Source: Deltaproteobacteria bacterium (GTDB lineage: Bacteria > Desulfobacterota > Desulfarculia > Adiutricales > Adiutricaceae). Taken from it: a stretch of DNA of 6,940 nucleotides. The DNA lies in NCBI GenBank assembly GCA_031277995.1, contig JAITLH010000420.1, positions 1 to 6,940 on the forward strand, written 5' to 3'. A model generated the notes under the pieces. That model was not told the DNA's origin. It worked only from the letters and a program-made list of their open reading frames with translations, and did not search any database. This document shows, one piece after another, positions 1 to 5,836 of this stretch (positions within the stretch are counted from its first letter, which is position 1; the number at the start of each line of letters is the position of its first letter). The position numbers and the translations under genes were made by a program.

Positions 1-259
1 TAGGTCTGGGTCAAGGGCTTAGAGGGGCTTCTAGACCCCTTCTTGGCCGTTTGAAGGGCGATTGGGAACCTACCCGATCGTATCATCATGGCCGGGTTAA
101 AACCAGCCTGTCGGGGTTATCCAGGGCCAAGGCGCCTCGGTGCCGCGGCGCATTGGCCCGGAGGCTCCGAGGGTTAAAACGTTTTGGGTTTAAGTTAGCC
201 AATTTATTGGTTTAAACAAAGCCGTTTGGGGCTCTAAAGGTCGTTATGGCCGTAAAAGG
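1..259. other. Left-edge region without a confident gene
   Basis: No recognisable protein is encoded here. The plus-strand frame from base 3 to the TAA at 213-215 is open for about 70 codons and could be the tail of a gene entering from the left. Its translation is Arg/Gly/Leu-rich and resembles no family I know, so I do not call it. Small symmetric elements are visible: the palindrome AAAACGTTTT at 176-185 and CCAAT-TT-ATTGG at 199-210. The region lies downstream of the leftward activase gene and probably holds the end of that transcript. Confidence 0.5.
212..235 (-). terminator. Weak intrinsic terminator candidate after the activase gene
   Basis: Read leftward, AGAGCC (235-230) pairs with GGCTTT (223-218) over a 6-nt loop, including one G-T pair. 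It is followed by the T-rich GTTTAAA. It starts about 25 bases past the activase stop codon. The stem is short and the T-tract is interrupted, so termination would be weak. Confidence 0.3.
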
Positions 260-1084
260 TTAAGGGTTCTTGTGGTTTAAAAGCGTCCAGGCGGCGCCCA
301 AAGCCCCGGCGTAAAAGCCCAGCTCCAGGGGCTCAACTTCAAGCTTAAGGGCCGCGGAAAGGTAACGGGCCAGTAAGGGGGTCGCGGATAGTCCGCCCGT
401 TAAGACCGCGGGAGCTTGGGGCTTAAGACGGGCGGCCAGGGCGGAGGCCCGGTCTGCCAAGGAAGCCAAGGCCCCGCCGATAATGAGTTCCCTGGGGTGC
501 CCGGAGGCCAGTAAGCCCATCATCTCCGATTCGGCGAAAACGGCGCAAACGCTGTTTAGGCGAAAGTCGGTATTGAAAGGCACCTTGGATTCCAGGTCGG
601 CCCAGTTTAAGCCCAGCCGATCCAAGGCCATCTCAAGAAAGCGGCCGGTCCCGGCGGCGCATTTGTCGTTCATGAGAAAGTCGTTGACTTGCCCATCGCT
701 AAGGGTGATGACCTTGGTGTCCTGGCCGCCGATGTCAATGACGGTCCTGACGCCGGGACGCAGATATTCCGCGCCCCGGCCGTGGCAGCTTATTTCCGTT
801 ATGACCAAATCGGTATGGCCAAGCCTAAGGCGTCCGTAGCCGGTCGCGGCGATTTTGGGGGCCTGGCTTTTGGGCCCCGGGGGACCGGGCCCCTGGGTTA
901 GGCCAGCCTTTTTAAGGAGGCTGGCCAAGAGGTTACGGCCCGTGGTCGTAAAGTCCCAGCCCGAGGGGAGAAAATCCCTGGCCAGGACCCTTAACTCGCG
1001 GTCAAGGATTACGCCCTTTGAGTAAGTCGAGCCGCAATCGAGCCCCACCGCGAAAGTGGGGGCCTTAGGGGCTGGTTGGGTCAA
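260..1084 (-). CDS. Acyl-CoA dehydratase activase-like ATPase (BadF/BcrA/HgdC family), activator of the adjacent double-cubane reductase
   Basis: A 274-residue ASKHA-fold ATPase. In this family (HgdC, YjiL) a homodimer holds one [4Fe-4S] cluster between subunits and, driven by ATP, passes a very low-potential electron to its partner. Seen here: the phosphate-binding loop GLDCGSTYSKG (14-24), the second nucleotide motif VIDIGGQDTKV (115-125), NDKCAAGTG with C142, and SVCAVFAESEM with C180. C142 and C180 match the two cluster cysteines of HgdC in context and spacing. LTGGLSATP (228-236) is the late adenosine-side motif. Length is normal for the family. The start is TTG; this TTG overlaps the TGA of the upstream gene as TTGA, and no strong ribosome site precedes it, so translation is probably coupled. 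Residues 61-77 form a Gly/Pro/Lys-rich loop that looks longer than usual. It is cytoplasmic; the neighbour is its likely electron acceptor. Confidence 0.9.
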   Translation of the reverse strand: MTQPAPKAPTFAVGLDCGSTYSKGVILDRELRVLARDFLPSGWDFTTTGRNLLASLLKKAGLTQGPGPPGPKSQAPKIAATGYGRLRLGHTDLVITEISCHGRGAEYLRPGVRTVIDIGGQDTKVITLSDGQVNDFLMNDKCAAGTGRFLEMALDRLGLNWADLESKVPFNTDFRLNSVCAVFAESEMMGLLASGHPRELIIGGALASLADRASALAARLKPQAPAVLTGGLSATPLLARYLSAALKLEVEPLELGFYAGALGAAWTLLNHKNP

Positions 1085-2241
1085 GACAATGTCTCGACAA
1101 AGGCCCTGGCCCGGTTACGTAAGAGTTCCAAATCGCTACTGGAGTAATCGGTCTCCAAGCTCATGAAGGGGACGCCCTTTTCGCGCAAGAACTCGCGGAT
1201 ATTGATGCTTTCGACGGAGTAGGGTTGGCAGGCGGTCAAGACCATCTCGATCACCCCATCCGCGGAAAACTGTTTACAAAGACGCCCCAGGAGTTCGAAG
1301 CGGTTATTGTTGGGACTCATTACGGCGCAGCCGATCTCCAGGTAGAAATCGGCCAAGTTCGTCCAGGGATCGCCGGTCTCCGGAACTTGGCGGTCATACT
1401 GTTTGGCCCCGGTACAATTTTCGAAGGCCACGACCACGCCGCCGCTCTCCTCTATGACCTTGACCACCTTTTCCGTGACCCCGCCCATGGGGCAACCGGT
1501 GATGACGATCCTTTTGAGGGATTTGTCGACTTGGTTTTCGCCTTTGGCGTAGGCTTCCTTTAGGCGCTTGACGGTGTTTTCGATCTCTTCCAGCTTGGCC
1601 GCTTGGTTAAACTTAAACTGGGACCCGAAAAGAAAGGAGAGTTGGTTCTGACCGGTCATGGCCGGCGGGACCAGGGCCGAGAGCTCATAGAATTCCTTTA
1701 GGCTAGCCCTTTCCTGGTTACGCCTTTTGATGGCCTCCCTAAGATCGTCGTCGGTTATGGTCCGGCCAAATTTCTTTTCCAAAAACTCTTTGAGCCGATG
1801 GACTTCCGAGAGCCAGGCGGACCTGGCCGAAGGGAGCTGTTGGGTCTGGGGCAGTTGCATGACGTGGACGTCTTTGATGCGGCCCAAAAACTCGTACATT
1901 TTTTTCTTGCCGTCGCAGGTGGTTTCCCCCACCACCAGGTCGGAAAAATACATATACGGGCACTTGTCGGCCACGGCGAAACCGTAACTGGCTTTAATTA
2001 AGGGACACAGGTTAGAGGGGAGGGTTTTTTCCGCCTCGGCGATGGTTTCGTCGCTTGTGGAGCAAAGGCCAACCGGGATCAAGCCCGCGGCCATAAAAAG
2101 CTCATAGGGCGTGTAGGTACAAAAGGTACCCACCACGCCTTTTCCTTCTTCTTTGAGCTTTTTCATGGCCAGAAAGCCGTTCTTACGGGCCTCGGAAAAG
2201 GATTCAAAAATTTCTGGTAAGGGTCTATTGTCGATAGTCAT
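1081..2241 (-). CDS. Double-cubane-cluster-containing anaerobic reductase (DCCP/YjiM type; 2-hydroxyacyl-CoA dehydratase D superfamily)
   Basis: A 386-residue protein of the HgdB/FldB superfamily. Ten cysteines are visible, several in family contexts: CTYTPYELFMAAGLIPVGLC (C41, C60), LCPLIKASYG (C79), GETTCDGKKKMYE (C109), TGCPMGG (C250), ENCTG (C276) and TACQPYS (C338). Classical 2-hydroxyacyl-CoA dehydratases need two different subunits plus an activator; here there is one subunit followed directly by an activase. That arrangement and the CDGKKKMYE segment fit the YjiM/DCCP branch, known from Carboxydothermus, which carries a double-cubane [8Fe-9S] cluster and reduces small molecules such as acetylene in vitro. 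The in vivo substrate is unknown. The ATG is preceded by GAGGA at 2247-2251 with 5-nt spacing. The stop overlaps the activase start by 4 nt. A benzoyl-CoA-reductase-like or dehydratase role is less likely because the second subunit is missing. Confidence 0.85.
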   Translation of the reverse strand: MTIDNRPLPEIFESFSEARKNGFLAMKKLKEEGKGVVGTFCTYTPYELFMAAGLIPVGLCSTSDETIAEAEKTLPSNLCPLIKASYGFAVADKCPYMYFSDLVVGETTCDGKKKMYEFLGRIKDVHVMQLPQTQQLPSARSAWLSEVHRLKEFLEKKFGRTITDDDLREAIKRRNQERASLKEFYELSALVPPAMTGQNQLSFLFGSQFKFNQAAKLEEIENTVKRLKEAYAKGENQVDKSLKRIVITGCPMGGVTEKVVKVIEESGGVVVAFENCTGAKQYDRQVPETGDPWTNLADFYLEIGCAVMSPNNNRFELLGRLCKQFSADGVIEMVLTACQPYSVESINIREFLREKGVPFMSLETDYSSSDLELLRNRARAFVETLS

Positions 2242-2357
2242 TTAATTCCTCGTATTGACTAAAACAAGTTTAGAGGTGTTTAGGGTTAAATTTAAGGTTA
2301 TTTATATAAAAATTAAAACGCTTAAGGCGAGTTAATCGTTAAAAAAAAGAACAACTT
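2242..2357 (-). promoter_or_regulatory. AT-rich leader between selC and the reductase operon
   Basis: Read leftward from the tRNA 3' end there is first TTCTTTTTTTT (2351-2341), a U-run that could end the tRNA transcript although no dedicated hairpin precedes it. An AT-rich block then contains TATAAA-like hexamers around 2300-2312 that could be a -10 element, with no good -35. The ribosome site GAGGA (2251-2247) precedes the reductase ATG. The operon could start here or be co-transcribed with selC; the sequence does not decide. Confidence 0.35.
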
Positions 2358-2454
2358 TGGCGGGAATATGTGGGAATCGAACCCACCTAGGCGACGGTCA
2401 GCCGCCAGCATTGGTTTTGAAGACCAAGGAGCCCACCAGAACTCATATATTCCC
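2358..2454 (-). tRNA. selC: tRNA-Sec (anticodon TCA)
   Basis: The minus strand folds as a bacterial selenocysteine tRNA of 97 nt including encoded CCA. The acceptor stem has 8 pairs, GGGAATAT with ATATTCCC, followed by discriminator G and CCA. The D arm has 6 pairs, GAGTTC with GGGCTC, around a 4-nt loop TGGT; long D stems of this kind are diagnostic of tRNA-Sec. The anticodon arm is TTGGT-CTTCAAA-ACCAA, giving anticodon TCA. The variable arm is long, GGCGGC-TGACC-GTCGCC. The T arm is GTGGG-TTCGATT-CCCAC. It decodes in-frame UGA with SelB. No in-frame-TGA selenoprotein is visible in this window, so its users lie elsewhere. A T8 run follows on the leftward strand. An AATAAT hexamer at 2477-2482 is the best upstream -10 candidate, without a clear -35. 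Confidence 0.97.
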
Positions 2455-2536
2455 GTAATGAAAAGTTTTACCTTAAATTATTAACCTTTTTAGAAATTAA
2501 ACCGTTTTAGCTCAGACTATGACCCTTATTCAGCAC

Positions 2537-2789
2537 AATGAAAAGTTATAGGACTGAATATTGCTCGTTTCCCCACAATGAAAAGTTTACAATCCTGTTT
2601 ACTACTTTTATTCCCAGAATGGAAAGTTCGCGGTCCGGTTTATCACTCGCTTTCCCAGAATGGAAAGTTTATGGTCCGGTTTATCGCTCGCTTTCCCAGA
2701 ATGGAAAGTTCGCGGTCCGGTTTATCGCTCGCTTTCCCAGAATGAAAAGTTTATGGTCCGGTTTACCGCTCGCTTTCTTGGAATAAAAA
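2537..2789. repeat. 41-bp tandem repeat array (about six copies, alternating A/B types)
   Basis: The anchor AATG(G/A)AAAGTT recurs at 2537, 2577, 2618, 2659, 2700 and 2741, and in decayed form at 2782. The period is 41 bp after a first step of 40. The central copies from 2618 are nearly identical. They alternate after the anchor between TTCGCGGTCCGG (2618, 2700) and TTTATGGTCCGG (2659, 2741), a higher-order 82-bp unit. Copies decay at both edges. Each central unit contains a dyad, TTTCC-CAGAAT-GGAAA. There are no unique spacers, so this is not CRISPR. Because 41 is not a multiple of 3, the open frames across it are by-products. A further anchor-like match (AATGAAAAGTTTTA) lies at 2457, next to the tRNA. 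Confidence 0.95.
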
Positions 2790-3113
2790 TATTACTCTCC
2801 CGATTATTACCCTTTTTTCCGCATCCGTTAAACGAAATCTTCCCTTTGGCCTCCCTTTCTCTTTGGAAACGGGGGCCAATGTCAAAAAACAACCTCAAGG
2901 CCAAGGGATGACTATTGTTTTAAATGGACTAAGGTAAGGCGAGACGCCAATGGTTAGGCGCCTTCCGAGGGTGGGGATAAGCGGGGATAAACAAAACGAG
3001 TTTCTCATGTAAAAAACGGGGACTTACTCGACGATGGGCCAAACCTTGGCCGATCGCGAATAGTCAGAGCATCGATAAATTTCTAGTTAAAAGGAACATT
3101 TAAGTACAACCTG
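2790..3113. other. Intergenic region without a recognised gene
   Basis: No credible coding frame is seen. The first part is pyrimidine-rich. Short inverted repeats include AAGGCG near 2936 with CGCCTT near 2961, and the longer hairpin at 3032-3056 listed separately. The region separates the tandem array from the small membrane-protein gene that is transcribed towards it. Confidence 0.5.
3011..3056 (-). terminator. Possible terminator downstream of the small membrane-protein gene
   Basis: GGCCAA (3037-3042) and TTGGCC (3046-3051) pair over the 3-nt loop ACC. The stem extends, after a G-G mismatch, by CGAT (3032-3035) with ATCG (3053-3056). Read leftward, a T6 run follows at 3016-3011. The 15-nt gap between stem and T-run is longer than in a classical intrinsic terminator, so the call is tentative. 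Confidence 0.35.
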
Positions 3114-3536
3114 TCAAAAGTAACCAATTTTAAAAACAACCGATTGCCGCCTTTTGTCCAGCGACTCGCGGTTTATTTCTTCAACGTCCTGGGGCGACAA
3201 GGGCGCTTCGCTCCCTGGGCTGGCAATTAACGTCGCCTGGCCTTGGGGAGCGGCCCCACTTGGAGCCTGGGGCGATGGGACGAGAGTTAGCTCGGGCGCG
3301 GCTTCGGGCGTGGGCTTAGCTAGTGTGCCAGTTGGGGCGCCGGGATGGGCGCCCTTTGGGGCTCCGGTTGGGGCCCCCGGCGAGGCGCCCTTTGGCGCGC
3401 CCTTTGGGAGGCCGGTTAAGGGCCCGCCCTCGTCTTTGGCCGAGTCGTTTTGGGGTTTAGATGACCTTCTGGTCGCGGCGACGATAATTAAAACTAGCGC
3501 TATGACGACAATGATAACTATGAAGGCGATTTTCAT
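3114..3536 (-). CDS. Small single-pass membrane protein with Gly-Ala-Pro repeats (hypothetical)
   Basis: I do not recognise this 140-residue protein. It starts with a strongly hydrophobic segment (about residues 3-21, almost all I, V, A and L) followed by TRRSSK, so an N-terminal membrane anchor with the positive side at the segment's end is likely. Residues 38-70 are low-complexity, with a 12-residue repeat GAPKGASPGAPT / GAPKGAHPGAPT. A Pro/Ala/Ser-rich linker and a more ordinary charged tail (about 115-140, DVEEINRESLDKRR) follow. There are no cysteines and no redox motifs. The ATG is preceded by only a weak ribosome site (GGACC, close to the start). It lies 177 bp past the hydrogenase stop, separated by hairpins, so it may be its own transcript. 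An opposite-strand frame covers the same bases, but this strand is favoured by the membrane anchor and the orientation of all neighbours. Confidence 0.55.
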   Translation of the reverse strand: MKIAFIVIIVVIALVLIIVAATRRSSKPQNDSAKDEGGPLTGLPKGAPKGASPGAPTGAPKGAHPGAPTGTLAKPTPEAAPELTLVPSPQAPSGAAPQGQATLIASPGSEAPLSPQDVEEINRESLDKRRQSVVFKIGYF

Positions 3537-3610
3537 GAAGGTCCGCTTTTTTGACCCAAGGGCCGGTCAAGAATTGGTTAAGGAAAAGAAGGGCTCTACA
3601 TGGTCGAGAC

Positions 3611-3694
3611 TTACGCCCCAAGGCGTAAACATATTAACATATAAGGCCCGGATGGTAAAACCATCCGGGCTGGGAAGGCTCGCTTAAAGGCGAG
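3611..3694 (-). terminator. Cluster of three hairpins downstream of the hydrogenase gene
   Basis: In leftward order: CTCGC/GCGAG (3694-3679, 6-nt loop), a perfect 10-bp stem GCCCGGATGG/CCATCCGGGC (3670-3646, 5-nt loop), then TTACGCC/GGCGTAA (3628-3611, 4-nt loop). The strong middle hairpin is followed leftward by CTTATATGTTAATATGTTT, T-rich but not a clean T-run. This could be a terminator or a 3'-end stabilising or processing element between the hydrogenase gene and the small membrane-protein gene. Confidence 0.55.
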
Positions 3695-3713
3695 GGAACG
3701 CCCGAGGTTAGGC

Positions 3714-5093
3714 TTAGTGGGCGCTTTTTTTGTCCCCGCAGTAAGTCGTGTGAAGCAGCTTGTGGCTTAGGGCGCCCAAGGGATTTTTTAGATAATCCTT
3801 GTAGAGGCTCTGAACCGAGGGGTTTTCGTGGGATTTGCGGATGGGCAATTCCTTGTCATGGTTGTAAGTGGCGGAAATGCGTTGCCTAAAAGCCGACTCA
3901 AAGCAGGTCTCGTCGATTAGTTTGGGTTGGCCCCCGCCGGTAACGCAGCCCACCGGGCAAGTCATGACCTCGACGAAATGGAGATCGAGTTTACCGGCGG
4001 CCAGAAGTTCCATGACCGGTTTGACGTTTTTAAGGCCGGTCACGATCCCGACCTTGATGGTCAAATCGCCCACGGCGATGTCGGCCTTGCGGAAGCCGTC
4101 GATGCCGCGGACCGCGGAGATGTCAATGGCCGGGATCTTTTCCCCGGTGATGAGTTCATAGCCGGTCCTAAGGGCCGCTTCCATGACCCCGCCCGTGACG
4201 CCAAAGATCTCGGCGGCGCCGGAGTAGTCACCCATGGGCAGATCGAATTGTTCATCCGGGAGGGACAGAAAATCGATGCCGGCGTCCTTAATTAACCAGA
4301 CCAGTTCCCTGGTGGTCAAAACCACGTCAACGTCGCGTTCGCCGCTATCGTTCATCTCCGGACGGCTGGACTCGTATTGCTTGGCCGTGCAGGGCATGAT
4401 GGAGACGCTGTAAATTTTCTTGGCCGGGACCTTTAAAAGGTCGGCCCCGTAGGTCTTAAATAAGGCCCCGCCCATCTGCTGGGGACTCTTGCAGGTGGAA
4501 AGGTGCTTACGAAGATCGGGGTAGTTCATCTCGAGGTAGCGGATCCAAGCCGGGCAGCAAGAGGTGAACATCGGCAAAACGCCGTTATTCTTGACCCGGT
4601 GGATAAGCTCGCTGCCTTCCTCCATGATGGTGACGTCGGCGGCGTAGTTGGTGTCAAAGACCTTGTCGAAGCCAAGCTTGCGCAAGGCCGCGGCCAGTTT
4701 GGCGGCGCTAACCAAACCAAAGGGGGCGCCGAAATCCTCGGCGATGGCCGCCCTTACGGCCGGGGCGCTTTGGACCAAGGTGTAGGCGTTGGGATCGGCT
4801 AAGGCGTTTTTGACTTCCATGATATGGGTAATGTTGTGGGCCGCGAAAAGGGGTTCGGTGACGGTCCCCGGTAAACCCCTGGCCGCGTGAACCTCTTGAT
4901 AGGCCGAGAAACCGTGCTCGGCCATGGATACGTAGGATTTGCATTTCTGTACGCACTGCCCGCACATGACGCACTTATCCTCGTTGATCTTCTGGGGTTG
5001 GTGCGGCAAGCCCTCAATGGCTAGGTTTGGGCAGATCTTGGTGCATTCTTGGCAACCGGTACAGATTCTTTCGTCTATGGCGATCACGGTCAT
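3714..5093 (-). CDS. hydA: [FeFe] hydrogenase with two N-terminal [4Fe-4S] clusters (HydA2-like, formate-dehydrogenase-linked type)
   Basis: A 459-residue catalytic subunit that interconverts H2 with protons and electrons. Residues 5-55 are a two-cluster ferredoxin domain (C11, C14, C17, C21; C41, C44, C47, C51). All three H-cluster signatures are intact: TSCCPAW (177-183), with C179 as the expected proton-relay cysteine and C180 as ligand; MPCTAKQYE (233-241), with C235 and K238; and EVMTCPVGCVTGGGQP (375-390), with C379 and C383. The C-terminal part (about 420-451, SHENPSVQSLY...LLHTTY) is the small-subunit-like segment, fused as usual. It lacks the [2Fe-2S] and extra cluster domains of bifurcating HydA, and its length and plan match HydA2 of the hydrogen-dependent CO2 reductase. 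A strong ribosome site, AAAGGAGGT (5109-5101), lies 7 nt before the ATG, which overlaps the upstream TAA by one base. No HydEFG maturases are in the window. A soluble ferredoxin-dependent role is the alternative. Confidence 0.95.
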   Translation of the reverse strand: MTVIAIDERICTGCQECTKICPNLAIEGLPHQPQKINEDKCVMCGQCVQKCKSYVSMAEHGFSAYQEVHAARGLPGTVTEPLFAAHNITHIMEVKNALADPNAYTLVQSAPAVRAAIAEDFGAPFGLVSAAKLAAALRKLGFDKVFDTNYAADVTIMEEGSELIHRVKNNGVLPMFTSCCPAWIRYLEMNYPDLRKHLSTCKSPQQMGGALFKTYGADLLKVPAKKIYSVSIMPCTAKQYESSRPEMNDSGERDVDVVLTTRELVWLIKDAGIDFLSLPDEQFDLPMGDYSGAAEIFGVTGGVMEAALRTGYELITGEKIPAIDISAVRGIDGFRKADIAVGDLTIKVGIVTGLKNVKPVMELLAAGKLDLHFVEVMTCPVGCVTGGGQPKLIDETCFESAFRQRISATYNHDKELPIRKSHENPSVQSLYKDYLKNPLGALSHKLLHTTYCGDKKSAH

Positions 5094-5674
5094 TACAAGG
5101 ACCTCCTTTCCGGGGCGCCGGCGTTTATGAGGGCCAGGGCTTCGGCGGCCGCGATGTTTTTGTCTTTGCGCTGCTGTTCAACGTCGTTTATGGACAGGGC
5201 CTTGTTGGGGCAAACCCGGACGCAGGCCGGGCCGTCGGTTTCGGTGTAGCACAGATCGCACTTCGAGGCGGCCACCTTGGCGTCGGCTGAACCGGGTTGG
5301 GTGACTTGTTTGCCGGAGGCGTAGTAAGGCAGCAAGGTGATGGCGCCAAAGGGGCAGGCCACCAAACAGTCTTTGCAGCCAATGCACTTGGCTTCGTCGA
5401 CGATGATCTGGTTTCCCACCTTGGCGATGGCGGTTTGCTTGCAGACGGCCTTGCAAGGAGAGTTTTCGCAATGCTTGCATTGAATGGGCATGCTGGCTTG
5501 CGGGAGGACGGTAACGTAGAGCTTGGGGGTCACCGGCACGGTTATGGTACCGACCGTTTGACCCACCTTATTGCGGGTTGTGTTATGCACTTGGAAGCAG
5601 GCGAGCTCACAAGCCTTACACCCGGAACATTTGGTAGTGTCTGTGGTAACAAACAGACCGAATTGGTTTCCCAT
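5093..5674 (-). CDS. Four-[4Fe-4S] ferredoxin-like electron-transfer subunit (HycB/HydN/CooF family)
   Basis: A 193-residue polyferredoxin. Sixteen cysteines form four cluster motifs: C16-C19-C22-C26, C66-C69-C74-C78, C97-C100-C103-C107 and C139-C142-C151-C155. The CxxCxxCxxxC and CxxC-(4 or 8)-CxxxC spacings are those of HycB, HydN and the small subunits of molybdopterin oxidoreductases. There is no signal peptide, so it is cytoplasmic. It immediately precedes the [FeFe] hydrogenase with TAATG stop/start overlap, so the two are probably made in equal amounts and form a complex. In CO2 reductase clusters of acetogens the same pair (HycB3-HydA2) relays electrons between hydrogenase and FdhF; no FdhF gene is visible here. 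The ATG at 5674 is preceded by AAGGAG (5688-5683) at 8-nt spacing. The tail after residue 165 is a charged helix-like extension. Family certain; partner beyond the hydrogenase inferred. Confidence 0.92.
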   Translation of the reverse strand: MGNQFGLFVTTDTTKCSGCKACELACFQVHNTTRNKVGQTVGTITVPVTPKLYVTVLPQASMPIQCKHCENSPCKAVCKQTAIAKVGNQIIVDEAKCIGCKDCLVACPFGAITLLPYYASGKQVTQPGSADAKVAASKCDLCYTETDGPACVRVCPNKALSINDVEQQRKDKNIAAAEALALINAGAPERRSL

Positions 5675-5791
5675 AAAAGATACTCCTTGCGGTCGTTAGA
5701 CCTATGGGTTGAAGAACTAACAACCCGCTGTGTCTGGTTAAGAGGGTGATCGGCTTGACGAATGAGCTAAATTACATACGCGTAAAATAGA

Positions 5792-5820
5792 ATCATACTA
5801 TTGAGAGAAAAGTACTCACC
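5792..5820 (-). promoter_or_regulatory. Weak proximal promoter candidate for the hydrogenase operon
   Basis: TATGAT at 5797-5792 on the minus strand matches the sigma70 -10 consensus at 5 of 6 positions and lies about 120 bp before the polyferredoxin ATG. The best -35 at 18-nt spacing is TGGTGA, only a 3 of 6 match. No operator is recognised around it. The call rests on the -10 alone. Confidence 0.25.
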
Positions 5821-5836
5821 AATCAGCCTAAGGTCG

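Noticed and set aside
1081..1083. UGA of the reductase read as selenocysteine
   Set aside because: Family length is complete at this stop, the extension would be about 20 unconserved residues, and the overlap with the activase start explains the TGA.
1081..2241. 2-hydroxyacyl-CoA dehydratase or benzoyl-CoA reductase subunit
   Set aside because: Both need a second large subunit next door. Only one subunit plus activase is present, and the motifs fit the DCCP/YjiM branch better.
2538..2911. Plus-strand open frames (82 and 83 codons) across the first array
   Set aside because: The repeat period of 41 is not a multiple of 3, so the frame rotates and stays open only because the unit lacks stops. 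The peptides have no ribosome site support and no family features.
3154..3687. 177-codon plus-strand frame opposite the small membrane protein
   Set aside because: It is antisense to a frame with a clean membrane anchor, and its Gly/Ala/Pro-rich translation mirrors the same GC-rich repeat. The neighbours are all on the minus strand.
3714..5093. Nar1/IOP1-like non-hydrogenase or sensory HydS homologue
   Set aside because: All H-cluster motifs (TSCCP, MPCTAK, the C-x3-C motif with GGGQP) are intact and no PAS or other sensory domain is attached.
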